A stretch of DNA of 8,803 nucleotides from an uncultured Desulfobulbaceae bacterium (GTDB lineage Bacteria; Desulfobacterota; Desulfobulbia; Desulfobulbales; Desulfobulbaceae), in NCBI GenBank assembly GCA_945787305.1, contig CALZIH010000101.1:1-8803 (forward strand). The letters run 5' to 3'. The notes beneath the pieces are model-generated. The model was not told the DNA's origin and searched no databases. It saw nothing but the letters and a program-made list of their open reading frames with translations. The position numbers and the translations under genes are program-made. Shown here one piece after another: positions 1 through 6,368 of the stretch. Numbering within the stretch: position 1 is the stretch's first letter; the number at the start of each line of letters is the position of its first letter.

Positions 1-311
1 TGATTGCCTTTTTCTAACCGGTTATCATTCAATATTGATGGATAACCAAAAACCGGATATCTTTACATGGTTCTGATTTCTCCACTTCTTGCCGATCTGT
101 CCACCGATAAAAAGGATAAAATGGGAACGGGAGTAATATAAACTCAAAAGTCATCATATTTCTAATTATAGGTAACAAATTCTTACCAGACCAAAGTTAA
201 TATATTTCCAATCCATGGTAACTGTCGATATCATAGAAAATAAGATATCTTGACTTTCTGAATCGATGATTTAAATAGATCTATCCCCATGTCCTCAGTC
301 ACCCTTGGGGT
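1..311. other. AT-rich non-coding segment, no convincing gene
   Basis: I see no supportable gene here. The sequence is visibly richer in A and T than the nif/mod genes. One plus-strand frame is open from base 2 to a TGA at 74-76 (24 codons) and could be the tail of a gene lying left of the window, but it is too short to judge. A TTGACT at 250-255 followed after 16 nt by TAAATA at 272-277 resembles a weak sigma70 promoter, but it leads only into transposase debris. The segment is probably a decayed intergenic or mobile-element region. Confidence 0.5.
20..47. repeat. 28-bp near-perfect palindrome
   Basis: The outer arms GGTTATC (20-26) and GATAACC (41-47) are exact reverse complements, and the core CAATATTG (30-37) is itself a palindrome. 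The two halves differ only at two symmetrical pairs of positions. It could be an operator for a dimeric regulator, a hairpin, or part of a mobile-element end. No neighbouring gene in the window identifies its role. Confidence 0.5.
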
Positions 312-447
312 GAATTCAAGGAGAGTTTCATGACAAGTGCGGTCGAAGCCCCGAGCAGCCCTCTTCAACTACATCGAAGTCTATTATAATAGACAGTGGA
401 AGCATTCAACGAACGGATATAAGTCTCCCGCTCTTTATGAGATGTAA
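312..447 (+). pseudogene. IS3-family transposase (OrfB) C-terminal remnant, frameshifted
   Basis: The reading frame from 364 to the TAA at 445-447 encodes a typical C-terminus of an IS3-family DDE transposase: YIEVYYNRQWKHS, then GYKSPALYEM. This matches the family pattern YIE-x-YYNRxRxHS...GYxSP. Upstream similarity continues (TSAVEA, then RAALF) only if one base is removed from the CCCC run at 349-352, so there is a frameshift. Further upstream the shifted frame meets a stop at 276-278. The catalytic DDE domain is absent, so this is a dead fragment. An ATG at 330 with an AAGGAG just before it is an accident inside the remnant: it would give about 19 residues. The terminal repeat of the same element follows. 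Confidence 0.75.
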
Positions 448-465
448 TGGTGGCATAGAAAAAAA

Positions 466-504
466 GTGGCTTAACCGGTGCTCCACTATTTTGTGGCAAG
501 ATCA
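466..504 (+). mobile_element. Right terminal repeat of the IS3-family element
   Basis: Just after the transposase stop comes a segment containing TTAACCGGTG (471-480) and TTGTGGCAAGATCA (491-504). This is the style of IS3-family ends, which finish in CA-3'. I place the boundary at 504. The matching left end, which should begin TGATCTTGCCAC, is not in the window, so the element is either cut by the window or deleted on that side. The segment also provides the final codons and stop of the adjoining minus-strand ORF. Confidence 0.55.
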
Positions 505-818
505 ACTCCCAAACCAAAAAAAACTGCAAACACCCATATTAAAAATGGAACAAGCCCTCCCCAAAAGCCATATTGGAATAGTGATACTTCCTTTTTAAGA
601 AATGGCGCCCCCGAAATTAAAAAACAAATAAAGAATAATGGCATGGCGATATACTTAATAAATGTCATCCCATATCCAATTTTATCTGCAGTAACACCGC
701 CAACGAAAAAAATAACAGGAAGCATCCACATTGGAAGGAAGTAGGTCCAATATACTCTAACGACCTCAAATAGTGACAAATTACGTTTTCGCTCTTTCTC
801 TCTTCTACGTACAATCAA
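486..818 (-). CDS. Small hypothetical membrane protein, probably a fragment
   Basis: I do not recognise the family. The 110-residue product has a very basic N-terminus (RRREKERKR at residues 4-12) and three hydrophobic stretches, at about residues 24-42, 52-71 and 84-104, so it would be an inner-membrane protein. The start is poor: the codon at 818 is TTG without a clear ribosome-binding site, and the frame stays open upstream to a TGA at 885-887 without any ATG. The end is also abnormal. The last five residues (DLATK) and the stop lie in the IS3-type terminal repeat, with the junction at about 504. The gene has probably lost its native C-terminus to the insertion and possibly its N-terminus too. 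Codon use is AT-rich compared with modABC. Expression is doubtful. Confidence 0.5.
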   Translation of the reverse strand: MIVRRREKERKRNLSLFEVVRVYWTYFLPMWMLPVIFFVGGVTADKIGYGMTFIKYIAMPLFFICFLISGAPFLKKEVSLFQYGFWGGLVPFLIWVFAVFFGLGVDLATK

Positions 819-920
819 TTTCCCGAAGTCAAAATGAACCGTATTGTTAGACGCTACAAGTAACCTGTTCGTAAAAATATTATGTCAGATTTCAAACAAA
901 TATGCAATTAAGCTGTACCA

Positions 921-1988
921 TCAGATAAGCAGAACCACACTTTTGACCTGGGCGAACACCGTATTTTTTGGCTGTAAATCAAGGACATCTGCGGCCTTGC
1001 GGGTGATTTTTGCAAGGATTGGGGAGTCACCTGCCAACAAGCGGACCGACAGTTGTCCATCTTTTTCGTTTTGCATGGCCTCAATAGTCGCCGGGAAGAT
1101 GTTGAGGATACTGGTCTGTGATTGTTGTTCCAGCGTAAGGCTGACATCACGGGCCGTCAACCGCAACCGTACCTGATGTCCAACAGGGAGCGGTTTGCAG
1201 GGTACGGTAAAACGACCGACGTCGGTGTCCAGATAGGTAAGGTGGTATTTTTTATCGTGTCCTGCGATCACTGCCTCGATAATTGTTGCGGCATCATGGT
1301 CACCGGCAAGAGGGAGATCCAGCCGGGTGAGAATATCATTAACCGGTCCTGTTGCGGAGACCTGTCCGGCCTCAAGCAGGACGAGATGATCAGTTAGGCG
1401 AACGACTTCTTCAAGCGAATGGCTGACATAGAGCACCGGGATCTCCAGTTCGTCGTGCAGGGACTCGAGATAAGGCAGGATTTCCTGTTTACTTGCATGA
1501 TCCAGAGCAGCCAGTGGTTCATCCATCAGAAGGATGCCGGGGCTGACGGCCAGGGCCCTAGCCATAGCCACCCTTTGTCGCTCGCCGCCCGAGAGGGTGG
1601 TCGGTTTGCGATCAAGGAGACGGTCAAGTCCTAAAAGTTCAACGGCGCGGGACAACGAAATTTTCTGTTCTGCAGGTGTCGTCCGTTTACGGCCGTATTC
1701 CAGGTTTCGGCGTACTGTAAGATGGGGAAAAAGGTTGGCCTCCTGGAAGACATAGCCCAGTGGCCGTTGGTGGGGCGGTATAAAGTGGTCTCCATCCTGC
1801 CAGATTGTATCGCCGATTTTGAGAAATCCGTTTGCATGGTGGTCAAGTCCGGCTATGGCCCGGAGCAGGGTCGTCTTACCACAGCCTGAAGGGCCGAAAA
1901 AAGCGGTGATACCTCGGGATGGGAGTTGCAGGTCGACATCAAGGGTAAAGGTGTCCCGGTCGATATTGAAGCCGGCGTGAATGGTCAT
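921..1988 (-). CDS. modC: Molybdate ABC transporter ATP-binding protein ModC
   Basis: This is the cytoplasmic ATPase that drives molybdate import through ModB. The 355 residues have the usual ModC layout. The nucleotide-binding domain has Walker A GPSGCGKT (32-39), Q-loop Gln82, signature LSGGERQRV (132-140), Walker B ILLMDE (152-157) and switch His190. A C-terminal Mop/TOBE-like oxyanion-binding domain follows (about 292-354, starting SILNIFPATIEAM). Length is normal for the family. The ATG at 1988 overlaps the modB stop by 4 nt (ATGA), which implies translational coupling. It is the last gene of the nifE operon. I see no clear hairpin-plus-T terminator in the roughly 100 bases after its TGA. 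The Mop domain separates it from sulfate (CysA) ATPases. Confidence 0.95.
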   Translation of the reverse strand: MTIHAGFNIDRDTFTLDVDLQLPSRGITAFFGPSGCGKTTLLRAIAGLDHHANGFLKIGDTIWQDGDHFIPPHQRPLGYVFQEANLFPHLTVRRNLEYGRKRTTPAEQKISLSRAVELLGLDRLLDRKPTTLSGGERQRVAMARALAVSPGILLMDEPLAALDHASKQEILPYLESLHDELEIPVLYVSHSLEEVVRLTDHLVLLEAGQVSATGPVNDILTRLDLPLAGDHDAATIIEAVIAGHDKKYHLTYLDTDVGRFTVPCKPLPVGHQVRLRLTARDVSLTLEQQSQTSILNIFPATIEAMQNEKDGQLSVRLLAGDSPILAKITRKAADVLDLQPKNTVFAQVKSVVLLI

Positions 1989-2668
1989 GACGGATTCACC
2001 GCAAAACGCCGGTTCAGTCCATAGACCATTATCAGCACTGCAAAGGAAGCGATGACCATTCCGCCTGAAAGTACATGGGCCTGGTTGTATTCCAAGGCCT
2101 CAACATGGTCATAAATAGCTATGGAGATGACTTGGGTTGACCCTGGGATGTTGCCGCCGATCATCAGCACCACCCCGAACTCACCTACTGTATGGGCAAA
2201 GCCTAGAACAGTGGCGGTGAGGAAAGAGGAACGAGCCATGGGTACGACCACGGTAAAGAAGCAGTCCAGAGGCGAGGCCCGCAAGGTAGCAGCCACTTCC
2301 AATGGACGACGGCCGATGGCGGTAAAGCCATTTTGCAGGGGTTGCACGACAAAGGGAAGAGAGTAAATGACGGAACCAATGACCAGGCCGGTAAAAGTAA
2401 ATGCAGGTGGCTGGCCTCCCAGCCAGGTAGCCAGGCGTCCTAGAGGACCGTGTGGTCCAAGAGCAACCAGGAGATAGAATCCCAGAACGGTTGGCGGAAG
2501 GACAAGGGGTAGGGCGACAATACCTTCAAGGAGAAATTTGCCACGCCAGCGGCTGTGGGCAATCCACCAGGCAAGTGGTGTCCCCAATACGAGCAGAATG
2601 AATGTTGTACATGTGGCCAGTTTGAGTGTAACCAGCAGCGCGAGGAGGTCGGTATTGCTCAGGATCAT
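1985..2668 (-). CDS. modB: Molybdate ABC transporter permease ModB
   Basis: This is the inner-membrane channel subunit of the molybdate importer, working as a dimer with ModC and receiving molybdate from ModA. The 227-residue protein has about five to six hydrophobic segments. The cytoplasmic EAA loop lies near residues 124-143 (EVAATLRASPLDCFFTVVVP) and is where ModC docks. The PLVLPPTVLGFYLL stretch (54-67) and the GEFGVVLMIGGNIPG segment (162-176) are characteristic of ModB. The length is typical. It overlaps modA by 4 nt at its start and modC by 4 nt at its end, so the three genes form a compact coupled block. There is no strong separate ribosome-binding site before its ATG, consistent with coupling. 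Confidence 0.95.
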   Translation of the reverse strand: MILSNTDLLALLVTLKLATCTTFILLVLGTPLAWWIAHSRWRGKFLLEGIVALPLVLPPTVLGFYLLVALGPHGPLGRLATWLGGQPPAFTFTGLVIGSVIYSLPFVVQPLQNGFTAIGRRPLEVAATLRASPLDCFFTVVVPMARSSFLTATVLGFAHTVGEFGVVLMIGGNIPGSTQVISIAIYDHVEALEYNQAHVLSGGMVIASFAVLIMVYGLNRRFAVNPS

Positions 2669-3420
2669 GGCGTTGTGTATCCATAATTTCGAATGGTCGT
2701 TTGCGCCTCTTCGCTATGCATAAACGCAAGAAAATCACGGGCCGCCCGACCCTCTTTCAGCAACACCGCCTGCTGTGTAATGGGGGTGTAGAGGGATTGC
2801 GGAATTTCCCAGTACGATCCGATAATAGGGTGGCCGGGACGTTTGATTTGCGAGTAGGCGACAAAGCCTAATTCGGCATTGCCGCTACGCACGAACTGCA
2901 AGGCCTGGCCAATGTTTTCACCCCGTACCATTTTTCCGTGTAAAGATTTCCAGAGCCCGGAGCCCTGCAAGACCTCTTCCGTTGCCCGGCCATAAGGGGC
3001 AAGTTTTGGATTTGCAATGGACAGGTAACGAAAGGTACCCTTTTTCGGTATCTTTCCTTCCGGATCTACCAAGTCTGGTTGAGGACTCCAGAGAACGAGC
3101 TTGCCCAAAGCATAGGTGAAGCGACTGCCGGGAGCGGCAAGCCCTTCCTCCTCTAGCAATTGCGGTCGACGGGCATCAGCGGCGAAGAAGAGGTCAAAGG
3201 GTGCGCCATGTTTTATCTGCGCATAATGTTTTCCTGTGGACCCGAAGATCAATGTAATCTTGTGCTCACTGGTTGTTTCAAAACGAGAGGCGAGCTCAGT
3301 GATGGCATGGTTGAAATTACTGGCAACCGCCACCCGGATTATTTCAGCGCTGGCCTGATTGCTCACCAGTAGCAAGGTTGCTGTTAAAAAGACTATGGTG
3401 ATAAGTCGATAGAGGCGCAT
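2665..3420 (-). CDS. modA: Periplasmic molybdate-binding protein ModA
   Basis: ModA captures molybdate in the periplasm and delivers it to ModBC. The 251-residue precursor has a Sec signal peptide: basic MRLYR, a hydrophobic core to about residue 20, and likely cleavage after ASA at residue 25. The mature part carries family motifs: VAVASNF (30-36), FGSTGKHYAQI (59-69), PFDLFFAADA (74-83), ANPKLAPYGRA (136-146) and ENIGQALQFVRSGNAELGFV (168-187). The start is well supported: AAGGAGG (3426-3432) stands 5 nt before the ATG. It lies 24 bases after the small ORF and about 200 bases after nifB, with no promoter or ModE-type box visible between, so it is probably transcribed from the nifE promoter. 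The motifs fit molybdate better than sulfate or phosphate; tungstate cannot be excluded. Confidence 0.94.
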   Translation of the reverse strand: MRLYRLITIVFLTATLLLVSNQASAEIIRVAVASNFNHAITELASRFETTSEHKITLIFGSTGKHYAQIKHGAPFDLFFAADARRPQLLEEEGLAAPGSRFTYALGKLVLWSPQPDLVDPEGKIPKKGTFRYLSIANPKLAPYGRATEEVLQGSGLWKSLHGKMVRGENIGQALQFVRSGNAELGFVAYSQIKRPGHPIIGSYWEIPQSLYTPITQQAVLLKEGRAARDFLAFMHSEEAQTTIRNYGYTTP

Positions 3421-3444
3421 AAGGTCCTCCTTCTTTTCGATTGA

Positions 3445-3615
3445 TTAATGAGGTTCAATCCCTGTGGGAAAGAGGAGCTGGTCAGGAGAGGACAACACGG
3501 GATGCCACAGTATGTGCCCCCCATGTTGTCCAGTTGTTATATGGATATCACCATACTCTTCTCGCTGAGCCTGCCAATAAGCTGTTTCTTGTAAATCCGG
3601 TTGGCAACGGGACAT
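3445..3615 (-). CDS. Possible 56-residue small protein between nifB and modA
   Basis: I do not recognise a family. The frame begins with ATG at 3613-3615, 5 nt beyond the nifB stop (3621-3623). A GGGTG at the end of nifB, 6 nt before the ATG, could serve as ribosome-binding site, and the frame ends with TAA at 3445-3447, 24 nt before modA. The product starts MSRCQPDLQETAYWQAQREE, is rich in Gln, Glu and His, contains HITTGQHGGHILWHP, and has a single Cys. There is no membrane segment or signal peptide. The frame extends upstream into nifB as far as 3651, but the 3615 start fits operon spacing better. It is a plausible nif-linked small protein, though an accidental ORF filling the gap is also possible. 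Confidence 0.45.
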   Translation of the reverse strand: MSRCQPDLQETAYWQAQREEYGDIHITTGQHGGHILWHPVLSSPDQLLFPTGIEPH

Positions 3616-3620
3616 GTGTT

Positions 3621-4898
3621 TCACCCGCAGCCGGTTCCGGTTCCCTGGCAAGCCTCACCACAACTCTTTTTGGCCCGTCGTTTCAGGATTGAAGTGTCCT
3701 TGCCGTTATAGACCGCCTCGAGCCCGGCTTCGATAAATCCCGACATGGTGACCGGGGTAATGCCTGCTTTTTCAAAAATCTGGCGAGGGCTTTCTCCCAT
3801 ATCGGCCACCATGATAGCCCGGCAATCATGGAGAAGACGGGTTATAGCCTGCCAGCGGCTGATACCGCCGCCCGGCGGCACTGCCTGGCGTTTTTCAATG
3901 AGTTTGAAGCCTTCCTTTTCCTGAGTGTAAATCAGAAAGGAACTTGCCTCGCCCAGGTGCTGGTTGACCAGCATTCCTTCCATACTGGCCACTGCCACAT
4001 AGGGTCGAGGTCCAGCTGTAGGTTTCGGCATCGATGCACAGGCATTGAGGCAACCGGCCATCTCGCCGGACTTGTCTTTGCCCAGCAGGCCGACGGCATC
4101 GGCCCGGCAGCGTTTACAGTGGCGCATCTGCGGCAGGTATTGTTCACAGCCGTTACGCAGCGCGTTCATGGTTTCCTTGTCAGGCTCGCCGATTTCGGCA
4201 AAGACCGTATCCGCGCTTGGCAGCAAGGCCATACAGTTAAAGAGATCAACCCCCATCTCGCTCATGGCTTTGGCGGTATCAATAGCATGATGGTCGTTGA
4301 CACCCGGAACGGTAATGAAATTCACCTTGACGGTGACGCCGCGGGATTTTAATCTTTCTATGGACTTTATCTGCCTGGCCAGAAGGAGTTCCGCTGCCTG
4401 TAGACCGCGGTAGAGGATTTTATCTTCCCGGACAAAGCTGTAGATGTTTTTAGTGATGTTCGGATCGATGCCGTTCATGGTCACCGTGACATGGGAAACA
4501 CCGATTTCCGCAACCTCATCGACATGGGGGGCGAGGCCCAGGCCGTTACTGGACAGGCAGAGAATGAGGTCAGGATATTTTCTACGCAGCAGCTGCATGG
4601 TGGTCAACGTTTCATTGGCATTGGCAAAAGGGTCGCCGGGGCCGGCAATTCCTGCGACCGTGATCCGCGGTTCTGCCTGCAGCACCTTTTCCATGTAGGC
4701 CAGTGCCTGTTCTGGAGAGAGGATGGTGGAGGTGACTCCGGGGCGTGATTCGTTCACGCAATCATATTTTCGGTTGCAGTAATTACACTTGATATTGCAT
4801 TTGGGAGCGACCGGCAGATGGACCCTTCCGAATTTCCCCTTCACCTTGGCGTTAAAACAGGGATGACGGGTAAGATCGGGGGAAGAGATTGTTTTCAT
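3621..4898 (-). CDS. nifB: FeMo-cofactor biosynthesis radical SAM protein NifB, fused to a NifX-like domain
   Basis: NifB converts paired [4Fe-4S] clusters to NifB-co, the 8Fe-9S-carbide precursor of FeMo-co, using S-adenosylmethionine. The N-terminal radical SAM domain has CNIKCNYC (Cys34, Cys38, Cys41), the preceding HPCF (Cys14), NRKYDC (Cys47) and AGPGDPFA (86-93). CKRCRADAVGLLG (Cys261, Cys264) closes the domain and, with the other conserved cysteines, fits the family's extra cluster sites. Residues about 298-405 form a NifX/NafY-like cofactor-binding domain (VAVASMEGMLVNQHLGEASS). The last 13 residues are a Cys/Gly tail with Cys413, Cys417 and Cys424. The length of 425 is normal for the fused form. 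AAGGAG (4905-4910) lies 6 nt before the ATG. It follows nifN by 33 bases. Confidence 0.96.
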   Translation of the reverse strand: MKTISSPDLTRHPCFNAKVKGKFGRVHLPVAPKCNIKCNYCNRKYDCVNESRPGVTSTILSPEQALAYMEKVLQAEPRITVAGIAGPGDPFANANETLTTMQLLRRKYPDLILCLSSNGLGLAPHVDEVAEIGVSHVTVTMNGIDPNITKNIYSFVREDKILYRGLQAAELLLARQIKSIERLKSRGVTVKVNFITVPGVNDHHAIDTAKAMSEMGVDLFNCMALLPSADTVFAEIGEPDKETMNALRNGCEQYLPQMRHCKRCRADAVGLLGKDKSGEMAGCLNACASMPKPTAGPRPYVAVASMEGMLVNQHLGEASSFLIYTQEKEGFKLIEKRQAVPPGGGISRWQAITRLLHDCRAIMVADMGESPRQIFEKAGITPVTMSGFIEAGLEAVYNGKDTSILKRRAKKSCGEACQGTGTGCG

Positions 4899-4931
4899 GT
4901 GATGCTCCTTCTATATATTTTAATTATGGAT

Positions 4932-6287
4932 TTACATGTACGAATAGCCAACCGGCGAGTCGGCCTGTTTTTTGGCAATGATTGCATTGACCACCGTATC
5001 AAAGAGGTTCTGAGCCCCGCGATAGCCCAGGTGCAGGATTCGCTGCCCGCCGACGCGATCATGGATGGGAAACCCCACCCGGATGAGCGGAATGTTTAGC
5101 TTTCGTGCCAGCGGATACCCCTTGGAGTGGCCTACCAGTAGGTCCGGCTCAAGGCTTTCGGCCAGTTCGCTGATCTCGTAAAAATCCATGCCTTCAAAGA
5201 CCTGGGGCTGTTCGGGTAGGTTGGTGCCAGTTGCTTCATTGATATTTTCAGCAAGTTTGCCGCTTTTACCGCCTGAGGCGCAGAGTACGGGCATGATGCC
5301 GATTTCCGACAGGAAAGCGCTTAGCCCTACAACCAAATCCTCTTCGCCATAGATTATGGCCTTTTTCCCGAACAGGTATTTATGGCCATCGACATAACTG
5401 TCTATCAGGCGACCGCGTTCCCGGTTGTGTTTATTCGGCAGCGGTATGCCTGCAAGGGATTCGAGTTGGTCAAAAAACAGATCTGTGGCTGTGATGCCCA
5501 TGGGAAGGTGCAGGCGGTGATTGGCAACTCCGAATTTTTCCTGGAGAATGTTGCCGCCGCTTTTGTCGGCCATGGTATGACCAAATTCAATAGAGGCCAT
5601 GTTGCCGGACATGGTCTTGATTTCGGCAACAGGTGTGCCTCCGGATTGAATTTTTTCGTAGGTCTTGACCACCGGCCCGTCCATGGTATCGGAGATATCG
5701 GGGAGGATGGTGGCGGTAAGGCCGAAATCATCCATGATCTCCTTCAGGTACCGAATGTCGGCCGGAGAAACAAGACCTGGTAGGATGTTCACCTTTTTAT
5801 CACTCTTCGAGGCAAGTTCGGTCAAGGTGCCTATGGTTGATGCCATGGCATCATGGAAACCTTCCATGTGAGTGCCGTTGTAGCTCGGCGTACTGACTTC
5901 AACCATCAGCGGTTTGTCTCCGGGGAACTCGGCATCATATTCCTGAAGTAACCCACCCACATCATCACCAATGGTTTCAGTGAGGCAGGTTGTGGCAATG
6001 CCGATGAGTTGCGGTGCATATTTTTGGGTGACGTTTTGCAGGCCGAGTTTAAGATTAGGGCCGCCGCCGTATACCGCATGTTTTTCCGAGAGCGAGGAGG
6101 AGGCGATATCAATTGGTTCATTAAAATGACTGATGATATAACGGCGCATGTACGTCGCACATCCCTGAGAACCGTGCAGGTAGGGGACGGCACCTTCAAT
6201 ACCTTTAAAAGCCAGAGCCGCTCCCAGTGGGGTGCAGAGCTTACAGGCGTTGGTGGTTGATATGTAGTTCGGGGGATTTTTGCTCAT
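4932..6287 (-). CDS. nifN: FeMo-cofactor scaffold subunit NifN
   Basis: NifN is the beta-like subunit of the NifEN scaffold, on which NifB-co matures and receives Mo and homocitrate before transfer to NifDK. The 451-residue protein starts with NACKLCTPLGAALAFKGIEG (13-32), then LHGSQGCATYMRRY (37-50), then ATTCLTETIGDD (98-109), all typical of NifN from anaerobes. Cys18, Cys43 and Cys101 have the 25- and 58-residue spacing of the three NifK P-cluster ligands; Azotobacter NifN, as I recall it, keeps only the middle one. It lacks the N-terminal extension of NifK and lies between nifE and nifB, which supports NifN rather than NifK. AGAGGT (6292-6297) stands 4 nt before the ATG. It is 81 bases downstream of nifE, with no terminator visible between. 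Confidence 0.93.
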   Translation of the reverse strand: MSKNPPNYISTTNACKLCTPLGAALAFKGIEGAVPYLHGSQGCATYMRRYIISHFNEPIDIASSSLSEKHAVYGGGPNLKLGLQNVTQKYAPQLIGIATTCLTETIGDDVGGLLQEYDAEFPGDKPLMVEVSTPSYNGTHMEGFHDAMASTIGTLTELASKSDKKVNILPGLVSPADIRYLKEIMDDFGLTATILPDISDTMDGPVVKTYEKIQSGGTPVAEIKTMSGNMASIEFGHTMADKSGGNILQEKFGVANHRLHLPMGITATDLFFDQLESLAGIPLPNKHNRERGRLIDSYVDGHKYLFGKKAIIYGEEDLVVGLSAFLSEIGIMPVLCASGGKSGKLAENINEATGTNLPEQPQVFEGMDFYEISELAESLEPDLLVGHSKGYPLARKLNIPLIRVGFPIHDRVGGQRILHLGYRGAQNLFDTVVNAIIAKKQADSPVGYSYM

Positions 6288-6368
6288 TGGAACCTCTGTC
6301 GGCTCAAATTTTTATTATTATTTATATCAGTATCTTGTGTGATTTTTGCGCAATAACTTTTTGAGGAT

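Noticed and set aside
330..389. ATG at 330 with a good AAGGAG spacing, apparently the start of a small gene
   Set aside because: The frame ends after about 19 codons, and the residues match IS3 transposase when a single-base frameshift is corrected.
755..852. Possible integron attC site: GTTAGAC at 846-852 matches the R' core, with CTCTAAC at 755-761 as a partial inverse
   Set aside because: The inverse core has the wrong first base, the inner boxes pair poorly, no cassette array or integrase is seen, and the segment is inside the membrane ORF.
819..920. Terminator expected after modC
   Set aside because: No stable GC-rich hairpin followed by a T-run is visible on the minus strand in this gap.
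3828..4352. 174-codon plus-strand ORF
   Set aside because: It is antisense to nifB; the NifB frame carries all the conserved motifs.
4932..6287. Reading the gene as nifK because of its three P-cluster-type cysteines
   Set aside because: It lacks the NifK N-terminal extension, matches anaerobe NifN around the HGSQGC motif, and sits between nifE and nifB.
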